A stretch of DNA of 64,000 nt. Origin: Gelatoporia subvermispora B. Taxonomy: Eukaryota > Basidiomycota > Agaricomycetes > Polyporales > Gelatoporiaceae. The stretch covers positions 1,927,581 through 1,991,580 of the forward strand of contig KB445792.1 of assembly GCA_000320605.2 (NCBI GenBank). The letters run 5' to 3'. The notes under the pieces were generated by a model. The model was not told where the DNA came from. It saw nothing but the letters and a program-made list of their open reading frames with translations, and made no database searches. Numbering within the stretch: position 1 is the first letter of the stretch; every line of letters starts with the position of its first letter. Shown here in pieces: positions 10,216-20,507 of the stretch. Position numbers and translations under genes: made by a program.

Positions 10216-11340
10216 TTAGACCAATTGCCCCTTCTCCTGGAGCTTCTCGTAATACGGCTTGAACGTGAACTGTGTCGGTGGTCGCACCATCTGAAACGAT
10301 CCGGCACTACTTGAGCGGACGCAAACAAGGGAAACTGGAAAATCAAGACACATACGATGCGGACGATCACGGGAGCCTTGTTCCACGTTGGATTTTCCTC
10401 GCCCATCCTAACCTCTCCGACGACTTTGAACCCGAAGCTCTCGTAGAAGCCCGTGTTGTCGACATTGGACGACGTCACCCAGGTAGAGCGGCCTCGATCG
10501 TCGGCCTGTCAAGAATGGGACCTCAACAACAGCGACGCATTTGTGAAGGCATGCTTACGAATGCTGTCACAACCCGCACAAGCATGGAACCGTACCCTCT
10601 TCCTTGCTTCTCAGGCGCCGTTGCGAGAGCACGAAGAACGACCATCTCTTTAATCTGGTCTCCAATGACCTTCTCTGCGACTGCGCGTTGTTTCACGTAG
10701 AACTCTTGCTCTCGCTGGCCGCGCAATGAGAAGGATCAGACGCAATTGCAAGCGAGAGCTCACCTCTTTCTGTTGTGGGGACTTCCAAAGATCCAGCGCG
10801 CCAATGAGGTAGCCTGTAATCTTGTCCAGGAATCGCTGCAGAGGACCATCGGCACTCCCTTCGTCATTCGGCGCAGGATCGCTGACAGGATTCGAGTGGG
10901 TTCAAATTACCAAGGGCAAGATGGCATTAATGCGCACTATACGACGATGGCATCCCCTCCGTTTACAGTATATGCGCGATGCTTGCGGATGTACTGAGAA
11001 CAGAACAGGGTATTCCAGGCATCTTCCCGCTTTCTCGGAAACCGGGCCTTGTCTTTGTCCTAGACGGACTTCTTTGTAAGCCGCAGGCCACATTCCAGCG
11101 GCACGGAGCACACACCGGTGTGTCGAGCAGATAGCGCTGCAGCGGGTCGGGATCAAGCGCGTCGTGGATGGACTGGATGACGTTCGGAATGTGCTCTAGA
11201 AGAGGATGCGGTTAAGGAGCTTTGCCGACGAACGGGCAGGATGGCCGCGACTCACTGTGGGTGAGCGGCTCGGCTTCGAACAGCCTCAGAGCTCCGCTGC
11301 CCGGGGCCAAGTCATACACGTCTTGGTTGCCAGAGGGCAT
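10216..11340 (-). CDS. GNAT acetyltransferase, array copy H
   Basis: 261 aa in seven exons: 11256-11340, 11116-11195, 10938-11059, 10764-10881, 10559-10714, 10356-10505, 10216-10290. Exon 1 is longer than elsewhere (28 codons, beginning MPSGNQDVYDLAPGSG), but the exon 1/2 phase is kept. The acetyl-CoA loop reads KQGRGYGSML and exon 6 has NTGFYESFGFKVVGE. It is closer to copies A and C than to E-G. It stands at the outer end of the array with an unrelated GC-rich promoter region upstream, which suggests it lies nearest the original single gene (inference). Confidence 0.83.
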
Positions 11341-11939
11341 AACAGTCTGCGTCTGGACACGTCGAGGGTGCCATGCTAGTGTGAGTGTGCGTTTATATCA
11401 TCCATCATTCCTGACGCGCGCTCGAGCGGTTGCGATGAGAAGCAGAGCGGGCGGTGACTAGGACTGATGGGGATCCGGGAGAGTGTGCGCTGGTCTGCTG
11501 AGAGATGCTACGCCGGTAAGGAGTTGAGTGTCGCTGAGGCAGGACGAGCTCGCTGGGCTAGACGGTCTTGGGCGAGGTTTCGAGGCCGTGGCGAGCAGCG
11601 TCGCGGGCGGGCCAGGCGGGCCGACGAACACGGACGGCGCAGGCCGGAGCTCGGAGCGGGGAGCGGAGGCCGTTGTGTGCCCACGCCGGTGATGCGGCCG
11701 GCGGTGCCGCTGGCGGGAACGACCCGGGACGGCTGCCATTGGCCGGTGCCGGCCGCCAAGCGAAAGTGTCAGGCAAGGCGAGACCGTGGCGTGCAGCCGT
11801 TTTTACGAGCGAGCGATCGTTCGCAGCGTCCAGTCCGTTCCTTGTTCCCCTTTTCTTCGCGTCCTCTTTGCTTTCGATCCCCCACCACCGTCTTTCCACC
11901 CGCCCAAAAGCACCTTACTCCTCGGTAATCATCACCACC
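11341..11939. other. GC-rich intergenic region with divergent promoters
   Basis: About 600 bases between GNAT copy H (minus) and the GPI protein gene (plus). The right half (11,460-11,900) is strongly GC-rich and open in several frames on both strands, but none shows a credible start, splice pattern or recognisable protein. I treat it as promoter and 5' untranslated sequence. Confidence 0.5.
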
Positions 11940-12669
11940 ATGCGCTCCTTTGCCGTCGCCCTCGCCCTCGCTGCCTCCGCCTACGCCTACACGGTCACCT
12001 CGCCCACCAACAGCACTGGCTGGACTACCAGCGGCCCCAACGTAGTCTCTTGGACCAAGGTGTCTACTGACCCCCAGAACTTCACCATCGTCCTCAGTAA
12101 CCAGGTACGTCGTTCGCATCGTGCAGGCAATGCGTGTGTGTAATCAACGTGTATCGCGCGGACAGGCCAGCTTCCCCCCTACCACGCAGGTCCTGGATGC
12201 TCTCGTCGATGGCTCCCTGGGCAACACCACTGTGAACCCCCCTAGCGGCGGCTGGAAGGCCGGCAGCGGCTACCAGGTCAACCTCGTCCAGGACGCCCAG
12301 AACCTCAACGCCATCCTCGCTCAGTCAAACCAGTTCACAATCAAGGAGAGCTCCTCGAGCACCTTCTCCAGCGGCTCTTCGTCCGCTAGCTCGGCTGCGT
12401 CCACCGCTGCCCTCTCCTCGGCCCCCGGCGGTACTCTGTAAGCTGAATTATCCTGTGGTATTCTAGCTCTAGCTCACATAGCTTATAGGACAGCGCCGTC
12501 GTCTTCCAACACGGGCTCCTCGACTCCTTCCGGTAGCGGTTCTGGTGCTCTCAATCCCTCCACCTCGGATACGTCGACCACCCCCGCGAACAACGCCGCT
12601 CTTCCCGCGATGGGCATGCAGGCCGGCGTCTGGAGCGTTCTCGCCCTTCTTGGTGCAATGCTCGCCTGA
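11940..12669 (+). CDS. GPI-anchored Ser/Thr-rich protein, Kre9/Knh1-like N-terminal domain
   Basis: 205 aa, exons 11940-12104, 12166-12437, 12489-12669. A signal peptide (residues 1-16) is followed by a short beta-sandwich-like domain with TSPTNSTGWTTSGPN and VSWTKVSTDPQNFTIVL. This is the pattern of the Kre9/Knh1 N-terminal domain common in basidiomycete surface proteins. A Ser/Ala-rich stalk comes next, then a C-terminal hydrophobic tail (AGVWSVLALLGAMLA) as in GPI-anchored proteins. It is probably displayed at the plasma membrane or wall. The name rests on architecture; I cannot tell which paralogue it is or whether it acts in beta-1,6-glucan synthesis. Confidence 0.85.
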
Positions 12670-13175
12670 ACGGATGCTTCGTACATCTGTCCTGTGGCGA
12701 ATCCCCACTTCCGCCGCATTTTTTTCTCTTGGGTGTGACAGCGCCGAACGCGCTGGAACAGTTAACTCGGACTTGATGTTAGGTTTGTTGTAGAATCGAC
12801 GTTGTCGCTCCTTGTTTCGACGTACGCTAGTGCCCCTACCGGGGTTACGGACATTACCCCACCATCTGTGTTGTGATCTACATCCTACCGGCCTGCTACG
12901 CACTGCCTGTCTGTTACATACTATGTACATAGACCCGCGAGGCCTTATCACGTATCTCCGATGAGATGACCAATCCTAATCGCTCTTGTGAATTTTCTGC
13001 ATTGCATGCTGAGCGAGTCTGCGGATCTTGGGTGCGCATTTGCCTGAAGAACTTCAGCCACCGCGTCGATCGACAATCCGAGTCGCTCGCCACCGGCGAA
13101 CCTCAACTCCTGCCCGCACCTACCGCACCCGTAATCTATCTCGGGATCCTTAGCAGACCTTGGGACCTGAGCGTC
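12670..13175. other. Intergenic region upstream of QPRT
   Basis: About 500 bases with no gene I can support. It holds the 3' untranslated region of the GPI protein gene and the QPRT promoter. ATG triplets before 13176 (for example 12966) lead to frames that do not join the QPRT exons in a conserved way. Confidence 0.45.
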
Positions 13176-14627
13176 ATGGCCGATACCACCCCGGAATCCT
13201 ACGAATACCTGCTCCCGCCGAGCTGGAAGCCGCAAGTGACCGCATGGCTGCAGGAAGACACGCCGTCGTTCGACTACGGCGGGTTCGTCGTCGGCGAGGC
13301 GCAGCGCGAGGCGTTCCTCCTCGGGAAGGGCTCGACGCCGGCCGTGCTCGCCGGCGCGCCGTTCTTCACAGAGGTCTTTGAGCAGCTCGGGTGCAGGTGC
13401 GTCTGCCGCTGCGTCAATCTGTCGAGCCATCTGTTACACGCCGCTGCCGCTCGTTGATCGTTGTTGCCGGCCGACGGACGTCGCACCTCGACTGTGCCGG
13501 GAAGTCAAGAGCGCATATTTGGCTGTTGACTATCGCGGGTGGCAGTGGTAGTGGTAGTAGCGGCGGGAGATGGCAGATGCTCGTATGCTCATATGCTGAT
13601 GCTGGCGCTGACGCTTGTATTGGTGTGCACAGCGTGGAATGGCACATGAAGGAGGGCGAGACGTTCGCGCCCGTCAAGCACGTCGCGACCGTCCGCGGGA
13701 AGGCGCGGCACGTCCTCCTCGGCGAGCGCGTCGCGCTGAACATGCTCGCGCGCTGCAGCGGCATCGCGACCAAGTGCGTCGTCCTCTCCCTCTATTCCCC
13801 CCATCCCCCGTCCTCCCTGCCACACACACTCTCTCTACCCCGCCTCCGCCTCCGTCTGGTGCGCAGTACTGACCAGCGGCGCAGGTCGAAGCGCATCAAG
13901 GACCTCGCGCGCGCGGCGGGGTACACGGGCGTCGTCGCGGGCACGCGCAAGACGACGCCCGGCTTCCGGCTCGTCGAGAAGTACGGCATGCTCGTCGGCG
14001 GGATCGACCCGCACCGGCACGACCTCTCGAGCATGATCATGCTCAAGGACAACCACATCTGGTCCTCCGGTGCGTCGCGCCATTCGCATCCCCTCCCCGC
14101 ACTAATCCCACCTCTCCTCCCGCACCTCTCCTCCCGCACCGCTCGCCCCGTCCCATCCGGACCCGCCGCCGCCGCCTCCACCACCGCATGGCTCCGCCCG
14201 CACGAACAGGCTCGATCACCGCCGCGGTGCAGCAGGCGCGCAAGGTCGGCGGGTTCAGCCTGCTGCTCGAGGTGGAGGTGGGCTCGGAGGCGGAGGCGGA
14301 CGAGGCGATCGCCGCGGGCGCGGACATCGTCATGCTCGACAACATGGAGGGCGCGCAGCTCGCGGACGTCGCGCGGCGCCTGCGTGCCAAGTGGGCCGGC
14401 CAGCGCAAGTTCCTGTTCGAGAGCAGCGGGAACATCACCGAGGCGAACCTGCATGAGCGCGCGATCAATGGTGCGTGGCTTGCTGTATCGGTCTGTGTGT
14501 CTATGTGGGCGGGACGGCGTGCTGATGCTGTTCCGCAGAGATCGATATCCTCAGTACGAGCGTGGTACACCAGTCCGTGCAGCACATCGACTTCAGCCTC
14601 AAGATCCAGAAATCAAAGGAAGCGTGA
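13176..14627 (+). CDS. BNA6: Nicotinate-nucleotide pyrophosphorylase (quinolinate phosphoribosyltransferase)
   Basis: Converts quinolinate and PRPP to nicotinate mononucleotide in de novo NAD synthesis. 298 aa, exons 13176-13396, 13633-13773, 13885-14069, 14210-14470, 14539-14627, all in frame. Near residue 75 is [11 protein letters not shown], then [15 protein letters not shown]. The substrate-binding TRKTTPGFR lies in exon 3, followed by [15 protein letters not shown]. Exon 4 has [10 protein letters not shown] and FESSGNIT (the phosphate-binding end of the barrel), and exon 5 closes with HIDFSLKI. The length fits the family (about 290-300). It is tail-to-tail with an ACMSD-like gene 121 bases away, which acts on the immediate precursor of quinolinate. 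Confidence 0.95.
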
Positions 14628-14748
14628 GCGTGAGCGAAGAAGCTTTACCAAATGAACAGTCCCTGTATTTGTCCTATGGCCCACATACTATACATTGTAG
14701 CCCTACGAGATACAGATAGGAGCACATCTACCCTACAAGTCCGCGAGC

Positions 14749-16085
14749 TCACGAAGAGTGCAGATCGAACAGCGCCAGCGCATTCCCGCCGCGCACCGCC
14801 TGCTTCTCCGCATCGCCCCAGCCCCACACGCCGTCGATCGCTTCCAGGTTCTCCACCACGCTCTTCCACTTCGCGCTCTCGCCCAGCGGCGGGAAGAACG
14901 GGTGGTCCGTGCCGAACAGCACACGCGCGCTGCCGCGCCGGCGCTGCTCGGCCCCGCCGTCGCGCGAGGCGGCCGCAGACGCGCCGCGCTCCGCGTACTT
15001 GCCCGCGCGTCCGATGACGTCGCTGACGAAGCCGAGCTCCTCCGAGCCGTACGCGACGGCGTCGAAGTAGAGACGGCCGAGATAGAAGCGCGCGTCGTGC
15101 TGCAGGCGCGCGGTGACGGCGGGGTCGTGCGCGATGCAGGACGCGAGCCGCGAGGAGAGCTGCGGGAGCGCGCCGCCCGAGTGCGCGAGAAGCAGCTTGA
15201 GCGCGGGGTATCGATCGAGCACGCCCGCGAGGATCATGCGCGTTGTCGCCTGCGGGCGCAGTGTCAGCACGTGCGCGAGTGAGGATAAGAAAGGGACTTA
15301 CGATGGTAGTCTCGAAGGGAAAGCCGAGCGCGAGCGGGAGGACGTGTCCGTTCTCCTTCTCGCCCCACGCCCTGCCGTCCACACCGTAGTGCGGGTGGAG
15401 GAAGACGACGAGGCCCGCCTTCTCGAGCGCGGCCCAGACGGGCTCGAGCCGCTCGTCATCGAGGCCGCGCCCGACGCCGCGCGTGCCCATGATGATGCCT
15501 TTGAGATGCGGGAGCGCCGCGATCTGCTGCACGGTCTCGAGCAGCGAGGACACAGCGACCTCCGGGACGAGCGGGAGGAGGCCGAAGCCGTACAGTCGGC
15601 GGAGCATGCTCCCAGGCACGCCAGGCGAGGTCGAGCAGTATGCCTCGAGGTCGACGTTTAGCTCGTTGGCCAGGCTGTGCGCCGTCGCTGCGGGCAGGAA
15701 GTCCAGCCATGGGTTCGCCGAGCTGAATCGGTCCCACCGTATCAGTACTGGCGATAGGCAATGGAGTGGGATTTGCTCTTACCTTACTACGGATACGTCG
15801 ATACCATGTTTGTCCATGAACCGGAGCTTCTCGTCTCGCTCCCAGTACTGTGCACTGGCTCAAAACACGGGCTGCTGAAGAGTATGGCCGAGGTACCTGA
15901 GGACCAACGGGCCGTCCCTCGCTCGGCTCTCCCTCAAGGATAAGCAGCCTCTCCTCGGTGAGCCCCTGCGGTGTCGTGCGGGAGAAGATGCGCGGTGCAG
16001 CAGTACGCGAGCGCAGGAAGGACGCATACCGCGGAAGGTAGACGTGCGTGTGGATGTCGACGAGGAGCCGCTGCGCCGCTGCCAT
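14749..16085 (-). CDS. ACMSD-like amidohydrolase (2-amino-3-carboxymuconate-6-semialdehyde decarboxylase family)
   Basis: 391 aa, exons 15897-16085, 15783-15847, 15302-15722, 14749-15249. The N-terminal metal-binding HxH is in DIHTHVYLP (His12, His14). Further metal or active-site segments are FLHPHYGVDG, the LLAHSGGALPQL histidine and FGTDHPFFPP. The order YWERDEKLRFMDKHGID, GFPFETTIATTRMI and GNALALFDL follows the ACMSD branch of the amidohydrolase-2 family. If it is true ACMSD, it removes ACMS before it cyclises to quinolinate and so limits NAD synthesis; related decarboxylases of aromatic acids are the main alternative. Its neighbour on the other strand is QPRT, which supports the ACMSD reading. 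Confidence 0.82.
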
Positions 16086-16788
16086 GTCCTCTGTCACTCG
16101 GAGACTAGTGTATATCGACGCAAACGATAAACTCAGTGGGGCTGCCTCGTTGAACGGGCGTTCGGTATGCGGGACGAAGAGGCGCAGGGAAGTTGGTTGG
16201 GGCTGGGAGGAGGGAAACGAGTCGCGGGAGCAGATCGGCGCGATGATCACGACACGACCACGTGCCCCATTCAACCGGGCTGCGAGACGCTGCGAATGTC
16301 CTGCGCGTGCATCTGGGGCAGACAATATTTGGCAGCCGTGTTGGGGCCGCGTTCTATGAACGTCTCGCCGCGCTATTTCTGAGTTTCTGCGACAGACAGC
16401 GGCAGCTGCTCTCCCGAATGGAGAAACTCAGTCTCCGAGGCGTGCTTCATGAATGCTGGCGAAGACACGCATCCCCAGCGTATCGCTCGCTCGCTCGACA
16501 TCGATTATGTACTGCGCACCGATGGCATGTCTCCTCCAATTTGACTGCGTCACAGATGGCAGATCACCCAATTTGTATTTCTCTGGCTCCAGGTAGATAT
16601 ACCCCTGCGACCATCTGGTCAGGACAGCCGTCCTGCCAGCATGAAGCCCCCCGATCGTGGTGATATGCAGGCCAACGTCGCGGGCGACGTTGACCTGCGG
16701 TCCTTGCACGACCAAGTGAGCTCCATACAGCAGCGATCAAAGTGCGCCCTCCTTTGACCACTGCGACTAGCTCCTTGCGCTTGCGTCT
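16086..16788. other. Divergent promoter region with an unsupported short ORF
   Basis: 700 bases between the ACMSD-like gene and the coiled-coil gene. A minus-strand open frame of 95 codons (16428-16715) exists, but it has no recognisable domain and lies where promoters are expected, so I do not call it. Confidence 0.4.
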
Positions 16789-18207
16789 TTGATCATGCGC
16801 GCACAACCGTCCGCCAAGTCAGACGATGTGCACATGACGGGAGCCTTAGCAAGTCTCGAGCAGCGCGTGGCCGCGCTTGAGGCGGAAGTCACTGAGCTGC
16901 GCAAGGAGATGGCTGGAGAGGCTAGGACCAATACTTCGCGACAGAACGGAGGGGCTTGGGATACGATCTCGCAGCAAACCAGTCCGCAGTATCAGTCCGA
17001 TGACACCACGTTGGTTCGTGTTCTCTTTTCACTCAGCTTGTAACTAGATGCTCACATTTCTAACCTCAAGACTGAAGACGAAGAAGAAGTTGCATTTCGA
17101 GAGCTGAAGAGCTTCAGCGAAATGGCGGCCAAGGCCGTCCACCAACACGATCCCCCGGCGCATGCCGAAGGGACGGAACCAGCGACTGTCAACGGCTCCG
17201 AGGACGAACGCACCCCGCGCTTCGCCACGAGAACGATGTCGTTGGATTCCGACAGCACCCTCTGCGACAGCATTACGGCGACTCTAGAAACCAAACAGAC
17301 CCGAGACGAGCTCAAAAAGAGCACTGGCAAGTACACTGAAGCGGCGAGCATGAATCATGATATTCAGCCCGCCACTAACAACATGGATTGGTCCATCGAA
17401 TTTCACCGTGTTCCAGCCACAGCACCGGTTAGTAGCGGGAGGTGGTTATTGGACCATCTCGTGGAGTTTCTTGGGCTCGACGAAGATACAGTAAGCAATC
17501 GACTGAATAATATCCAACGGATTACTCATATTGTGTAGATTTCGAGTATCGAGAGGCACGTATAACAGTATAACGCGTACATATAGACCCGACTTTTGCT
17601 TATATCGAATTGTAGGTTGGAAGCCCTCCGAGGTCCTGGGATGCGCCTACATGTTGAATTGAACATTTTATTCATCCGGGACCCTATCATACTCGAAAGT
17701 TCGGACATGGCGTACCTCATCGACTGGGCCCCGAAGCGAGGTAACGTCAAGGCTATACAGTATCTCACGAATGGCACGTTCCAGCCCGTCGCACGGCATG
17801 TGTTTATGTTTAGGTCTCACATGGTAAGCCTTGTACTAATATACAGATACCGACGTTCACTGAGTGTTACGCTGACCAGGACGGTTGGTACTACGTGGGA
17901 TTATACATCATCAGCCCGGTGAACGTCGATGATTGGAATTGGCGCAAGCTCGGCGGCAAGGTATGTTCGTATTGAAAACAAAAACATGATACTCAACTCC
18001 GTGCAGGATATGTTTGCGCTGGCAGATGAACTGCGCAAGCGATGGGGGAACGACATGCGTCGCGCCGACATCATGTCGATGCTCGAGAAAGGCGAGGTCG
18101 AACAATGCTGCTTCGAACTCAATAGCGACGGCCTTGAAGCGAAGACTCGGGCTTTCATGATTGATAACAATTTCGGAGACCCCGACACGGTAGATGACGC
18201 AGACTGA
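16789..18207 (+). CDS. Uncharacterised basidiomycete protein with N-terminal coiled coil
   Basis: 398 aa, exons 16789-17013, 17071-17490, 17587-17823, 17847-17960, 18007-18207, all joining in phase 0. Residues about 20-45 form a heptad coiled coil (LEQRVAALEAEVTELRKEM). A charged, Ser-rich low-complexity part follows, then a conserved-looking C-terminal half with GWYYVGLYIIS, VDDWNWRKLGGK, ELRKRWGNDMRRADI and VEQCCFELNSDG. This half reminds me of the fungal DUF6697 type, but I am not certain. No catalytic motif, signal peptide or membrane segment is seen. An in-frame ATG at 16795 is an alternative start. The function is unknown. Confidence 0.72.
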
Positions 18208-18701
18208 GGCTGGTCTTACGAGTATTCAGCGGATGTACGATAGCTTGGGAATAACTGCTTGATGATGGTTCGTAAATTCGGGTTCGTACTTACTACGTTT
18301 TGCACCGTAGTTTGCGTCGTGTCACATTCGTGCCCTGACAGAAGGCTGCTACAATCTGTTAGGATAGTTCAACAGTCAAAGTCTGATATGGTCGTGATCT
18401 CGTTCTAGAGCGAACTTGTGTCCATTTCGGACAATGGTACAGCCACATTCGGAAGGGTACACCCGGAACGATCTGGGCCGCAGGAGGTTATCTAGGCTTA
18501 TCTCTGCTTATCTGCACGTGACAGTGCCCGAGATCCAGATTGTCGACGGTTATATTTGCCTTGTCTGGGGAAATTGCGGGGTATAATGCGGCTGGCGGGA
18601 TCAATCAATCCTCCCAGGCTGTTCTTTGCTCTCCGCTCCCTCATCGTCCAGAACAATTTCCCTGGCGACCCCGGCCTCTGTGCCCCCCACCGCTCTCCAC
18701 A
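18208..18701. other. Intergenic region
   Basis: About 490 bases between two plus-strand genes, with no gene or repeat I can support. The last 150 bases are pyrimidine-rich, as in many fungal 5' untranslated regions. Confidence 0.4.
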
Positions 18702-20012
18702 ATGCGCTACTGCTCGGCGTACGCAGCACGCGCACTCACGTTCTTTACAATTGTCATCCTATACTCACACTCGTTTACTCCCGTCCTCGCTCAGGCGACA
18801 GGCTCTTCATCCGAGTCTTCGACAGCTCTTTCGTCGGTCTCGAACTTGCAGCATCAGTCCTCGAGCACGACACCGGGATCAAGCGTTGGATTAGCAACCT
18901 CGAGCTCTCATACTCCGTCTACGGGATCCGTCCCACTTAGTGCGAAATCGTCAGCGCCCCCTACGCAATCATCCGAGCCTGCGTCCACGAGCTCCAGTCC
19001 CGCGTCGTCATCGCCGTCGCCGAACTCAGACACCAATGCGGTTTCCAGCACCTCAACTCCATCTAGTTCACAAGGCGTCCCGTCCGCGACCTCGTCAAGT
19101 TCAGCCCCCCTTACTTCCTCATCTTCACCATCGTCGGTGGCTACTTCGAGTGCATCGTGGGTACTGTCATTCACCTATTTGATTAAGTCTAACCTGGTCA
19201 CAGAAGTTCTTCTGGAACAGTGATTAGTCTCGCAAGTGAGGGTGTCAGCAGTGCCCATTCAGGTGCGACGGTTACGGCTGCCAATACACCACCCGCTGGC
19301 CAGACAACCTCCCTGCCTACCTCGCCCAATCAAAACCAATTGCCCTCCAGTTCTGCGATCGGTGCAGCGGCTGAGACCGGTATTTCCTCAGCATCATCCA
19401 AAAGGTCTGATTTTGTCCTCCCAGTTCCAGCAACGTAATTGACACACATATAGCTTCTTTGACAACAAAGGTGCAGTCGCGGGCACATTCACAGTAGTCG
19501 CCCTACTTGGTGTGGGTGCGGTTGCTGCGATCGTGATGTATGTCATGCGCCGGCGCCACCGGTTTGATGATGAGGAAGAGGCGGCCTATTTCGAGAAGAT
19601 CCCGGATGCAAACGATTTCAGCAACAGTTCGTCTTTCCTAGGTGGAAGCCCGAGGACGACAGTGCCCACGACGGCAGCGGGGACCTCCGCATACCCTGAT
19701 CGCACCACCCACTATGGTACCTCGGCTAACGGAGACACTATGGATGACCCGCAGGTGTACCCCATGGACTACCCGCCGGGTACGGCGCTCGCAAGAGCTG
19801 CCACACAGCGTGGAGCATACCAGTACACTGGCCAGCTTGGAGGCGTGGACTACGGCTACCCCCCTCAACCTGCTGCACTCGGGTCTCACCCCTTCGCGGA
19901 CCCCGTTAACGTTCAGCAGCCAGGCGGCGCACCTCCTGTTACCTTCCAGGGAGCAGAGTACGTCATGGATACCCCCTATGATGACGCCGTGTACACCGGT
20001 GTCGCTCAGTAA
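18702..20012 (+). CDS. Ser-rich single-pass cell-surface protein (wall-sensor-like)
   Basis: 404 aa, exons 18702-19156, 19204-19404, 19454-20012. The order is: signal peptide (residues about 8-30), about 190 residues made mostly of Ser, Thr, Pro and Ala (probably O-mannosylated), KSFFDNKGAVAGTF leading into a single transmembrane helix (VVALLGVGAVAAIVMYVM), a basic stop-transfer RRRHR, and a cytoplasmic tail of about 150 residues with many Tyr and Pro. This is the layout of Wsc/Mid2-type sensors, but no WSC domain is present. The FFxNKGAVAGTF segment is one I associate with agaricomycete membrane proteins. A role in wall sensing is inference. Confidence 0.83.
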
Positions 20013-20507
20013 ATAGTGTAATCACTGATTCTTTTGGTATGTCGTCGTCTTTTACGAGCACCCATCCGGTCCTGACGAGACTGCTCAGATACCCATGTGT
20101 ACGACTTCTGTTTCAGTACACGGTGCCTTCGTTGTTGTATGTGATACGACGCGGAGTCGACTTATTTTTTATGTATTGCGGGTGTGACTCTGGCTCGGTG
20201 CCTTGTACTTCGTAAAGTTGGTGCAATGAGCCCCCGACGGGCTCAGTCATGACATGGTTTACTTTCACAAAATGAGATACACGTCCTTGGTATTTATGCT
20301 CCTACAACACTTCGTGCACGGCAATTATAAACAACATTTATCTACTGTGTGAACTTCCCGGCCTTCGATCGTGGCTGAGATTGCGATACTTATTACGGAC
20401 ACGCGGACCGGCTACCCCGCTATTAATGTTCGAGGGAGTTAGTTCCGGGCATAGAGCTAGGAGTACCCTTCCAGCGACGTAACAATCGATCAGCCTTCTA
20501 CTTAAAC
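20013..20507. other. Intergenic region
   Basis: About 495 bases. It contains the 3' untranslated region of the Ser-rich protein gene and the promoter of the enoyl-CoA hydratase gene. I see no further gene or repeat. Confidence 0.4.

Noticed and set aside
1..11340. Transposon amplification as the cause of the repeats.
   Set aside because: Copies are head-to-tail, keep their introns, and lack terminal repeats or target-site duplications, so tandem gene duplication explains them better.
11467..12143. Long GC-rich open frames on both strands (up to 191 codons) before the GPI protein.
   Set aside because: They overlap each other and the true first exon, have no recognisable domain, and arise from high GC content that suppresses stop codons.
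16428..16715. 95-codon minus-strand ORF in the promoter between two genes.
   Set aside because: No domain or conservation that I can see; too short to support on its own.
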